Shown here: one piece after another, positions 54,363-63,470 of the stretch
Position numbering within the stretch: position 1 is the first letter of the stretch
Layout: each line of letters starts with the position of its first letter
DNA from: Argyresthia goedartella
Taxonomy: Eukaryota > Arthropoda > Insecta > Lepidoptera > Argyresthiidae
Direction: 5' to 3'
NCBI GenBank assembly: GCA_949825045.1
Contig: OX463812.1
Location: 3,580,661-3,644,660 of the forward strand
Length of the DNA stretch: 64,000 nt
Notes under the pieces: model-generated
The model's input: only the letters and a program-made list of their open reading frames with translations
What the model was told of the DNA's origin: nothing
Database searches by the model: none
Program-made: the position numbers and the translations under genes

Positions 54363-55255
54363 ACCACAGAACACAATTATGCTACAAACAAACAGTGGTG
54401 CTCTCTACCAAAAAGTTTTGTATGTATGTTTAATATCTTGTGACCCTTACCGATACGCATCTTTTGACACCCTACACATTCACGTAGCCCTAAAACTCAC
54501 AACACCAAGATGAATTCGCACTCTCATTGAAAAGTCTTTCTTATGATATGTGTAGATAAAGCAGTGTATGTAACTGTACATAACTAGGCATTAAAAAGCT
54601 CGTATAATGTTGTAATTTAAACCCGCACACGAATTTTGATGCCCTTCATTATGTATCAGTCCGATAAACTATTATAACTTAATTTGAATTTATACATAGG
54701 TATAACTTATGAGTATCTACACAAGCGAAAGAGACTAGTCACCACGACGCAGGGAATCCTAGCGTGGGGTCTAGAGATTCCATATAAATAAAAGTTGTTA
54801 AGTCATTTCACAAGAAACGTTTTGACAGTGCAAGCGAACGGCAACCGGGAGCCGGACAATTTTTTCATAGGTATTGAACTTTATTACAAAAAAATAAGGT
54901 TCAACATCGCGGGTCATTTTTGTATGGTTTTTATGGAGGGTTTATTAATATTAACTATACTCTTATTATGCTGGATAAAAAGAGAAAGGTAGACAGTACA
55001 TAGAATCACCTCTATACTAATAAAAATGAACGACGAAACTAAAAACTATGATATTAGGCTCATTTACCCTATGAGTAAGTAAACGAGTAAGCATCCGGCC
55101 GCCCTCAGAACGGATCGGCGAGCGATGCGACGTCGAATCGGCCGCCGCCACCTAGCGACCGGTCGCCGATACGTTTTGAGGGCGGCGCGTTGACTGTTTA
55201 CACCATGCGTTGGCTTGCGAACGGATGCGGTAGAACTGATTGTGTAAATCCCCTT

Positions 55256-56269
55256 ATAATGACAGTTGACGACGACGACGACCGACCGAAGCGCGCTAGC
55301 CCCCATACAAATTGACAAAATTGCGTTTAGTTTTCCGTTTTTTGGTATAATTTGTTATCATGATTACCTACCAAATACATTTCGTAATTATGTATACCTT
55401 TGTATTTTTGTGGCCAACGTGACAGAGAGGTGAGAGCTCTGATCGATGAAGTTCTACAAGCATCTCTGATGTGGAGGGAACTGATGGATGATGATAATTA
55501 TGGTAGCCAAACCCATGGTGCGCTAGTCCAACTCGCTTGCACTTGGCCAGATTTTAGGTTGATAAGATGATTGTATGTAGTTAAATGTAGTTAGGTAACT
55601 AACGTTTAAAGTGGCAAGTTTACAAAATTATTGGACAAAACTGACAGATCAAAGATCATGCTTACATTAGGTAGGTATCTACCTATCAAGATTGCAACAA
55701 TATAGAAACATTCACAAGTTTGCAGCTAATTTGAAACAAAGTTTGACGTAACAAATGGTAACAACTACATAAATAACGAATGAAAAACAAACTTGCAGCA
55801 TTCTTTTGAAAACACCGACTAACTACCCGTCGGACCTTTTGTATTGTGAACTTGACTGTATTAGAACACAATAGCGTTCAAAATGCCAGGGCCGGCAGTT
55901 AGTCTTTGTGTGGCTCGGCGCGCGCGGTGTACAGAACAGAACAGACAGGAATCGACAGGATCGAACAGGCTTGTATGTATGAAACCGGCTACCTGTGGAA
56001 GGGTCGCGGGGGGCGCGTGGGCTGTGTTGCCGTTTTAGCTACATTGTGGCTAGATTTAGCGGATTTTCGACGGTTTTAGCCAAAGAAAAATAAATCTTGC
56101 AGGAGCATTGATATTACTGGCAGGAGACGTGAATGAAGATGTGTGATTTTAATGTTGTATTACTTTGTAAACTAGGCATGTCCTTAAACAATAGTATAGG
56201 TACGTGTATACTAACAATAAATACATTGATTAAGAGTAAGGTAAATATATTGATTAGGAGTACGTTTTT
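55256..56269. other. No gene recognised; repeat debris
   Basis: A degenerate end of the abundant repeat (ACTCGCTTGCACTTGGCCAG) lies at 55528. A 70-codon stretch starting at about 55420 (RALIDEVLQASLMW) looks protein-like but has no start, stop context or known family. A GC-rich patch at 55900-56040 holds no open frame of note. Confidence 0.3.
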
Positions 56270-56567
56270 AGGGTTCTGTACCCAAAGGGTAAAAATGGGA
56301 CCCTATTACTTAGACTTCGCTGTCCGTCCGTCCGTCCGTCTGTCCGTTCGTCCGTCTGTCTGTCACCAGGCTGTATCTCATGAACTGTGATAGTTAGACA
56401 GCAGAAATTTTCCGAGATGATGTATTGCTGTTATAATAACAAAATACTGAAAAACAGAATAAAATAAATATTTAAGGGGGCTCCCATACAACAGACATGT
56501 TTTTTTGCCGTTTTTATAGATAATGGTACGGAAACCTTCATGTGCGAGTCCGACTCGCACTTGGCCG
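56270..56567 (+). repeat. GACTCGCACTTGGC-type repeat, 298 bp, full ends
   Basis: It starts AGGGTTCTGTACCC and ends GAGTCCGACTCGCACTTGG plus CCG, flanked by GTTTTT on both sides (56264-56269 and 56568-56573). It contains a CCGT-rich run, GGCTGTATCTCATGAACTG and GGGGCTCCCATACAACAGAC. The family is extremely common in moth and butterfly genomes. Confidence 0.8.
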
Positions 56568-56705
56568 GTTTTTTACTTTCGAACGAAGTTAACGAAGTAT
56601 GAGTTATAAGGAAGTATTGTAATCGTAAAAAAAAACGAGGTTGAGATATTGATGGGGATAGGTTATCTATCGTTAACTGAATCCGAAAAAGTAAATAAAA
56701 TCAAA

Positions 56706-56734
56706 TGTGTATGTATGTATGTATGTATGTGTGT
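56706..56734. repeat. (TATG)n microsatellite
   Basis: Six to seven near-perfect tetranucleotide units followed by TGTCCGGCTG. Confidence 0.85.
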
Positions 56735-57094
56735 CCGGCTGTTTTTGATTTCAGTACAAAAAGCGTCGTGCGCCTAGAGCCTAGACCACTGAACCGAATT
56801 GGACGTCGACGTGGAGGAACTTGATTTTTTAAGGTACCTGTCATACAAATAAAACATACTTAATTAGTTTATTCAAAAACGGCACTAACGATGTTTATCA
56901 AATTTATAGCCATAGTATCTTTTAATAACATCTATAACATTGCAAACTCGGTTAGTACAGGAAAACTCTAAAAATGGTAGCTCCCATACAAAATTAGTCT
57001 TACATGTCATTTTGCTTAGGGAGCACTGAGCGGATTAAGTTAATAGTGCGGGGGAAGAGGTAAAGTAGAAAAGAGTTGTTTTTATGGTGGAGTG

Positions 57095-57450
57095 GTTCTT
57101 GGGGACATTATTGTGAACAACTTTTACTATGGGGCCGACTTGAACAGAGCAACTTTATTTTCCACTTCGTCATACAAATGTAACTGAACGTACTGAACTG
57201 AGATATTGTTTTGATCAAGTCGGTCCCATAGTAAAAGTTGTTTAGAATTATGTTTCTGACAACAACCTCTCGGCTTGCAACCTCCATTCAGTTATAATTA
57301 AAAGTGGCCAAGTGCGAGTTGGACTCGCCTATGAAGGGTTCCGTCACATACACCCTGATACACCTAGCCAAAATAACACTATGAATGTACTGAACTGAGA
57401 TAAGAAAAATAAAGTTGCTCTGATCAAGTCAGGCTCATAGTAAAAGTTGT
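57095..57450. repeat. Hairpin repeat with three related arms
   Basis: AACAACTTTTACTATGGGGC at about 57117, then TTGAACAGAGCAAC, is mirrored by GATCAAGTCGGTCCCATAG and TAAAAGTTGTTTAGAATTAT at about 57213. A third copy, TGATCAAGTCAGGCTCATAG, follows near 57418. A reversed GAGTTGGACTCGC piece sits between them (about 57315). Same family as 28255-28440. Confidence 0.6.
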
Positions 57451-57836
57451 TCAGAATTATGTCCCTAACCCTTACGAGAAAGTTAGTACAGGGTGGCCTT
57501 TACAATTTATTAATCTTATTTCTAACATTATTACAGCGCTGGCGCTAAAGTATAACTTTAAGGCTACTGCAGCTTATGATCTAGGATATAGAGAAATAGA
57601 CGGGATAGAAAGAGATGTTTGTATGATCGCTACCCATAAATCGTTACCAATATAATGTCGCATGTAATTAGCCGGCTTAAAATTAAAATGGCGACATTAG
57701 GCCTTGACCTGTTGGCAACACTGATGGAAAGAATTTCATTTCATTTTGTGCGTGATCGGACGCGGTTTATTTCTAGGAGTGGGTAGCATTTTCTAGCATT
57801 CCGTGTATTTATAGCAGTGTGTGGTGATTATTAGCT

Positions 57837-57891
57837 ATGGAAGAATTACTGGAAAAGTGGGGATTTAGCAAATATGTTGGTGTGTTTAATG
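57837..57891 (+). CDS. SAM gene exon 1
   Basis: ATG in TTAGCTATGG; 18 codons plus one base; donor TG|GTCAGT. Encodes MEELLEKWGFSKYVGVFN, the first helices of the SAM domain. Confidence 0.75.
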
Positions 57892-60800
57892 GTCAGTATC
57901 TATCTACTTCCGCGATCACATTTCAGTAAAGCAAATGGCGCCATTGAGCTATCATATTTGATTTGATTTTGATTTGATCACGACGATCAGGGGGTCTGCC
58001 GGCTAGCCTAGTCTAGACGATGGTCTGGCGGCAAAGACTGCACGGGGACAGTCGCCGCGCTACGTTGCGCCGGAGCAGAAGCATAAACAAGTTTTGGGTT
58101 ATGTTAGGACAAAGGTTAGCATCCCCGAGCATATCACAGAACCGAATTGGTTGCTATAGGTCACTTCCTGTTTGAAAACTAAAGTTAGGTTAGTTAGGTG
58201 CACGGAGTGTCGATAAGGGGGCGGAGGCCCGGACAGCAAACCCGGGAGCCGGAGCTGAGTGAGGCGACCCCCTAATGTTTTAGGTTAGGTTAGCCATTTT
58301 TTTATCAAAACCTATGCATTCCATTGGCTGAAAATGTTACAGAGGGGGGCCCTTATCGCAGCCTGTCTACCCTTACCCTTTATTAAAACTGGGACCTGTG
58401 GAAAACTGCTCGATTTCAGTAGGAAAACATTTTGAGGTTAGGTTAGTTTAGGTTGAATATCTCAAGTACCGTACATTTCCTAGATTAGGTATTTTACAGG
58501 GGTGGTAGGCTCCCCCCCCCTCCCTTCCCCCCAACCCCCTTTGAAACTGTTTGGTTTGGAAAAATTACCCGCTCCGGTAGTTGCGCGGTCTCCTTTAGCC
58601 GGCAGACCCCCAGGCGTTTCTGTCAAATGCCGTACAATGCGATAGTAGGATCATCGTATTGACCTAATCTCAAATGAACTTTTCCCAAAATGACTCGGAT
58701 TACAAATCTTAAACTTTTTAATGTATCACTATGTCCCTGTCTCGCGCAAAATCGTGTTTATCGAAATGTCAAGAGTACACTACTGGTTTGCTTTGCAAGA
58801 GGAAATGAGAATGATAAGTTTTTTGTTTCAGAAATGACCTCATTTTCATTGATGATGATTTGCATTCAATAGTGCAAAACATGTATTGCTCATGGGTAAT
58901 TACCTACGCATTTCTACAATAAGCATGTTGTGTGCCTATCGTATTTTATTGGTATGGAATGGTTATGGGAATAACTATAGATATACAAATAACTAATACT
59001 TAGAAAATTCAACTTAGATTCGCTGATTTACACATAACATACCCCTGTTGGGGCTGTGTTTGTGCATTGTCTCCCATTTTAAAAGAGTACTAATTTTAAA
59101 TCTTCTTTATTTCAGAAAACGAGGTTGACGTCAATGCGCTGGAATTATTAAATGATGACCAAATCAAACAGCTGACCTGTCATTGGACCACAGGCCAAAT
59201 TAAAAAAGGACTTTCAGACTGGAAGCTCAGTCTAAAAAGCAAAGTAAGTGATGATTATACCCCGTGGCAACCTGGATTCTATGTTTTAGTGTTACTTCAA
59301 TGCGATACATTAAAATGCGATACTTTTATTTAACTTCACTTTAACCCCCGACGATCAAACGAGGGGTGTTATAAGTTTGAAGTGTATGTCTGTAAGGTTT
59401 CAATAATGTGTCAGAGGTATTTTGAATTGTTAATTCATAGTTATTACATGGGTACCTACCTATTTAGTTATGATTTATGAATCAAGAAAATGACCATCAT
59501 GGTAGGTAATAATAATTATAATGTAGGGATCATTTCGATATCGAACCCAATAGTAAATACCTATGTTCTCCATTTCACAGAATGTCAAGAGTTAGGACAA
59601 CTATATGAATATGGACATCATGCATGTCGACTAACATCACCGGCAGTATCCTCACCCAGTACATCTTCTTATGTGAAGTAATTACCTAAGCTTATCCTTT
59701 TTTCTTTATATTTCTTTATCTTTTTCCTAGTCATGTGGGAGCAAAAAAGGTCCCATGACTTGGTGGAAATATTTCGAAAAATATTGTCCTAAAAATATTT
59801 TTATAGATTTTTTTTATATGCCTCCCATGCTTCCCCAAAAATTGAGGCGGGAAGTAGGAGTTAGGGTGTACCTAACTCCTACTTCCCGCCTCAATTTGAA
59901 TCGCCAACCAAATACTGTTTAAGTGACATAATGTTTTTACATTTCAGGACCTAGAGCTTTTGCTCGGCAAAAGCATTTAAGGGGAAAGGCTCTATTGAAA
60001 GCAGACAAATCTAAACCGCTAGATAGTGGCACGCGTCTTCGTTTGGTGCGGATCATAGCGCACAGTATTCTTAAGGAACATCCGGAAGCGGTAAGGTCTG
60101 CCGTTTACACAAGCTGTACCCACGAAATTGTCCGCGTGTTTCCACAAGAGAAACTTTCTGTGTATTACCACACTAAGATTGTGGAATCAACAAGAGGTAT
60201 TATTTCAAGATTGGCGGGAAAATTGCCGGATGCCATTCACAATTTAAAAAGAAAGTACACAGAACAAGGCATATTTGAAAAGCGGCGAAGGACCTCGTCA
60301 CCGTCATCGACTTCGTCAAACCCGTCTCAGTCGCCAAGACTTCGCTTGCCCGAAACCTTAGAAGCCACTACATGGGATGAAGAGACACTGGACAACATCC
60401 AATGGCTAAAAAATTCTAGCGACCCGTGGGCGACCGTCGCTAAGAAATGGTCAGACACAACACACGCCCGACTACAATTGGCAAAGGAGACGCCTATAGC
60501 CGCATATTTCAATGAGTATCCAGCTCTCGGAAAGCCCCTCGGATATGTACTGGTGAGTACATTTTGAGCAATTCATATTATTGTTTTATTTTAAATAGAG
60601 TGTCAAGGTGGCGGGACCTGACACTTGTAATATTTTTGGATGTCCGAATCTGCTAGCTAACCGACATCACTCTTTGCGATTCCTACCTACTGAAGAGATG
60701 CGAATATTTTATGATTACTGTTGTAAAGTAAATTTCTTACGTTCACAGCTAGAAAAAGACTTCGACTGCCTCTACAAAGACAAGATATACGACATAAATG

Positions 60801-61328
60801 AGATTTTCCCGCACCTTAAGCAGAAGATCTTCGACTTTGCCACAAAGCGGTCGTCTGCCGGCAGAGACAAATACTTGCAGCAAGTGATCGCTCTGCAGAA
60901 TGGTAAGTAATAATAATAATAATAATAATAATAATCTTTATTCAAGATAAAACAGTGACAAAGGAAAAGTTAGGTGACTACTTAACATAGCTAGGCTCAC
61001 AAGTAGCCTGTATTTATGTTTGGTATATGTATAAGACTATTAGAGAATTTTTCATCGTGTTTCGTCATTGCCATCATTTTAGGTGAAATACATTTTCACC
61101 ATCAAAGATATTTATAAGAAGAGTGTCCGTAGAATTCCTTACACTGACAGTGCGAAATTGTAATTTACAGAATCGGAAGAGACTGCTAACATCGCCTGCT
61201 TGTTGCTGATTCCCTCTCTGCTGGCTGTAACTACTATACGGCTGAAGAATGCCGCCAAGAAGTTGTGGCGGCCATCGAAGGTGGATGTCAGAGAAGGTTT
61301 TATCACTCAATGTTCAAATGTTGTTTAG
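57837..61328 (+). CDS. SAM-domain protein of an expanded, uncharacterised animal family
   Basis: Proposed exons: 57837-57891, 59116-59243, possibly 59581-59679, 59948-60552, 60749-60902, 61171-61328. Exons 1-2 encode a sterile alpha motif: LLEKWGFSKYVGVFNENEVD, ALELLNDDQIKQL, then TGQIKKGLSDWK. The large exon carries RLRLVRIIAHSILKEHPEA and VRVFPQEKLSVYYH, a domain that recurs with an amino-terminal SAM in unnamed proteins of fish, corals and insects. The end (CLLLIPSLLAVTTIR, FITQCSN) also fits. SAM domains bind proteins or RNA; the specific role is unknown. Splice phases agree for 1-2 (phase 1) and for the last three exons (0, then 1). The join between exon 2 and 59948 does not agree in phase, so the middle is unsettled. 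Confidence 0.7.
57988..58612. mobile_element. MITE-like element in intron 1
   Basis: GGGGGTCTGCCGGCTA near the left edge is exactly mirrored by TAGCCGGCAGACCCCC near the right edge. The interior has GTTAGGTTAG runs and GTGTCGATAAGGGGGCGGA, also found at about 22166. No coding frame. Confidence 0.6.
59116..59243 (+). CDS. SAM gene exon 2
   Basis: Acceptor TTTATTTCAG, donor AAA|GTAAGT. Completes the SAM domain (EVDVNALELLNDDQIKQLTC ... LSDWKLSLKSK). Entered at phase 1, left at phase 0. Confidence 0.8.
59581..59679 (+). CDS. Possible SAM gene exon 3
   Basis: Acceptor CATTTCACAG and donor GAA|GTAATT. Only one frame is open through it, reading CQELGQLYEYGHHACR and then the Ser-rich TSPAVSSPSTSSYV, but it agrees in phase with neither neighbour when the best splice sites are used. 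Either other sites are used, or an exon is missing, or the gene is damaged here. Confidence 0.35.
59841..59895. repeat. Perfect 25-bp hairpin in an intron
   Basis: ATTGAGGCGGGAAGTAGGAG and on to 59865 is exactly mirrored at 59871-59895, with a 5-bp GTGTA loop. No flanking duplication is evident. Confidence 0.9.
59948..60552 (+). CDS. SAM gene large exon
   Basis: Acceptor TTTTTACATTTCAG, donor CTG|GTGAGT. Open for about 200 codons. An amino-terminal conserved helical domain (LVRIIAHSIL, YTSCTHEIVRVFPQEKL, GIISRLAGKLPDAIHNLKRK) is followed by a Ser-rich, basic stretch (EKRRRTSSPSSTSSNPS) and DNIQWLKNSSDPWATVAKKW, ending PALGKPLGYVL. Confidence 0.85.
60749..60902 (+). CDS. SAM gene exon 5
   Basis: Acceptor TTACGTTCACAG, donor AATG|GTAAGT. 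LEKDFDCLYKDKIYDINEIF continues naturally from LGYVL of the previous exon. The frame is also open upstream to 60599 behind a second acceptor, TTTTAAATAG, so a longer alternative exon is possible. Confidence 0.75.
60905..61170. repeat. (TAA)n microsatellite and retroposon tail in the last intron
   Basis: About nine TAA units (60908-60934) are followed by TCTTTATTCAAGATAAAACA. This is the reversed end of a retroposon with a trinucleotide tail, as in many LINE 3' fragments. Confidence 0.5.
61171..61328 (+). CDS. SAM gene terminal exon
   Basis: Acceptor TTGTAATTTACAG, phase 1. Encodes ESEETANIACLLLIPSLLAV, then KKLWRPSKVDVREGF, and TAG at 61326. The hydrophobic LLLIPSLL segment and the WRPS motif fit the carboxy end of this family. 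Confidence 0.8.
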
Positions 61329-61354
61329 TAATGTGTATGTGTAATTTTGTAAGT

Positions 61355-61360
61355 AATAAA
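61355..61360 (+). terminator. Poly(A) signal of the SAM gene
   Basis: AATAAA 27 bp after the stop codon, followed by a T-rich stretch at about 61380. Confidence 0.65.
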
Positions 61361-61499
61361 AGTTCAATTAATGAAAAAAACTGTTTTTATTTTAGAACAA
61401 ATCAACCTTCCACCCACCCTCAGTGTGAAGGCTGACCTGCCTTGCTGCCCTGCCCTGACGTATTTGCACTATACGACTACAGCAGTGTAGGTCGGCTAT

Positions 61500-62188
61500 T
61501 CACTATTATAAACTATTTACTTTTCAACCCATTTACTCGGTAATGCCAGCGGATCTATGCTTGGTTGTTTTTCCCGGTAACGCCAGCGAATCAACTTGGG
61601 CGTTTTAACCCATTTACTCGGTAACGCCAACGAATCTACTTGGATGTTTTAACCCATTTACTCGCTAACGCCAGCGACTCTATTTGCGTGTTTTATCTTA
61701 TTTACTCGTTAACGCCAGCAAATCTGTTTGAGTGTTTTAACCCATTTACTCGGTGACGCCAGCGAATCTACTTGGGTGTTTTAACTATTTACTCGTTAAC
61801 GCCAGCGACTCTATTTGCGTGTTTTATCTCATTTACTCGGTAAAGCCAGCGATTCTACTAGGGTGTTTTAACCCATTTACTCGGTAATGCCAGCGAATCT
61901 ACTTGGATGTTTTAACCCATTTACTCGCTAACGCCAGCGACTCTATTTGCGTGTTTTATCTTATTTACTCGTTAACGCCAGCAAATCTATTTGAGTGTTT
62001 TAACCCATTTACTCGGTGACGCCAGCGAATCTACTTGGGTGGTTTAACCCATTTACTCGTTATTGCCAGCGACTCTATTTGCGTGTTTTATCTCATTTAC
62101 TCGGTAAAGCCAGCGATTCTACTAGGGTGTTTTAACCCATTTACTCGGTAACGCCAGTGAATCTACTTGGGTGTTTAACCCATTTTCT
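61500..62188. repeat. 44-bp minisatellite array, first orientation
   Basis: About 15 copies of a unit AACCCATTTACTCGGTAACG + CCAGCGAATCTACTTGGGTG + TTTT. Two variants alternate (TACTTGGGTG and TATTTGCGTG, the latter with TTTTATCTCATTT), so a higher-order unit exists. Confidence 0.9.
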
Positions 62189-62274
62189 CTGTAGTAAATA
62201 GCCTATCTATGCTGCTGTATTAAACTTTTAACTTGATTTTGGCACGCTTTAAACGTACTATTTACTACAGCAGC
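62189..62274. repeat. Palindromic centre between the inverted arrays
   Basis: CTGTAGTAAATAG (62189) is mirrored by CTATTTACTACAG (62258), with GCTGCTGTA and TACAGCAGC as further inner and outer pairs. It marks the turning point of the two arrays. Confidence 0.8.
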
Positions 62275-62329
62275 TTATTCGGCTTTCATTACCGAGTGTA
62301 TGGGTGACAGCATAATAGATTTGCTGGGG

Positions 62330-63470
62330 CTTACAAAGTGAATGGGTTAATAACAGCTAAGTAGGTTTGCATGGCGTATCGAGTAAATGTGTTAATAACA
62401 GCTAAGTAGGTTTGCTAGGCGTACCCGAGTAAATGGGTTAAAAACAGCTAAGTAGGTTTGCTTGGTGTACCCGAGTAAATGGGTTAAAAACAGCTAAGTT
62501 GGTTTGCTTGTAATAACCGAGTAAATGGGTTAAAAACAGCTAAGTCAGGTTGCTTGGTGTACCCGAGTAAATGGGTTAAAAACAGCTAAGTTGGTTTGCT
62601 GGTAATAACCGAGTAAATGGGTTAAAAACAGCTAAGTTGGTTTGCTAGTAATAACCGAGTAAATGGGTTAAAAACAACTAAGTAGCTTTGCTTGGTGTAC
62701 CCGAGTAAATGGGTTAAAAACTGCTATGTTGGTTTGCTGGTAATAACCGAGTAAATGGGTTAAAAATAGCTAAGTAGGTTTGCTTGGTGTACCCGAGTAA
62801 ATGGGTTAAAAACAGCTAAGTTGGTTTGCTGGTAATAACCCAGTAAATGGGTTAATAATAGCTAAGTAGGTTTGCTGGTAGTAACCGAGTGAGTTGCTTA
62901 ATAACAGCTAAGTATGTTTGCTGGCTGTGACCGAGTAAATGGGTTAAAATCAGCAAAATAGGTTAGCTGGTAGTAACCAAGTAATTGGGTTAATGTAAGC
63001 AAAGCAGGTCTGCTATTAGTAACCTAGTTACTTGATTAATACCAACAAAGTATGATTGCTGGTTTTAAACAAGTAAATAGGTTAATATCAGCAAAGTAGG
63101 TTTGCTGATAGTAACCGAGTGAGTTGCTTAGTAACAGCAAAGTAGGTTAGCTGGTAGTAACCAAGTAAATAGGTATATGAAAGCAAAGCTGGTCTGCTAT
63201 TAGTAACCTAGTTACTTGATTAGTACCAACAAAGTATGTTTGCTAGTTGTAAACAAGTAAATGGGTTAATAACAGCAAAGTAGGTTTGCTGCTAATAACA
63301 AACTCAATAGGTTTATAACAGCAAAGTAAGTTTGCTGGTAGTAACCCAGTTAATTGATTAGTAACAACAAAGTAAATTTTCCGAAATATGATTAAAAACA
63401 ACCTAGTAAGTTTGCTGAAATTGACCAAGTATGATTGTCGTTAATAACCTAGTTGAGGGGTTAATTATTG
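62330..63470. repeat. 44-46-bp minisatellite array, opposite orientation
   Basis: The unit CGAGTAAATGGGTTAAAAAC + AGCTAAGTNGGTTTGCTNGT + ATAAC is the reverse complement of the first array's unit with substitutions. Copies are regular to about 62960 and increasingly diverged after that (AACCTAGTTACTTGATTA variants). Confidence 0.85.

Larger units (their letters stand above)
35116..55255. repeat. Large diverged palindrome with nested insertions
   Basis: The outer ends are AAGGGGATTTACACGATCAG at 35116 and its reverse complement, ending near 55255. Matching arm segments, left with right: 35116-35730 with 54665-55255; 41219-41565 with pieces of 53800-54664; 41566-42300 with 53106-53530 and 48180-48308; 42863-43463 with about 47510-48180; 45703-46140 with 47086-47500. 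Arms are diverged by many substitutions and small indels. Insertions are private to one arm: Helitron, 2.2-kb LTR and a 545-bp repeat on the left; a gypsy element and two unclassified pieces on the right. No target duplication is certain at the outer ends. Confidence 0.8.

Noticed and set aside
35116..55255. The palindrome as a simple sequencing or assembly hairpin artefact
   Set aside because: The arms differ at many positions and each carries private insertions with their own target duplications. A technical fold-back would give identical arms.
35116..55255. A Polinton/Maverick giant transposon, suggested by long inverted repeats
   Set aside because: None of the expected genes (protein-primed polymerase, capsid, protease, ATPase) is present. 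The coding content belongs to a Helitron and a gypsy element inserted later.
61500..63470. Regular 44-46-bp repeats that superficially resemble a CRISPR array
   Set aside because: The whole unit repeats with no unique spacers, there are no cas genes, and the surrounding DNA is insect. It is a minisatellite.
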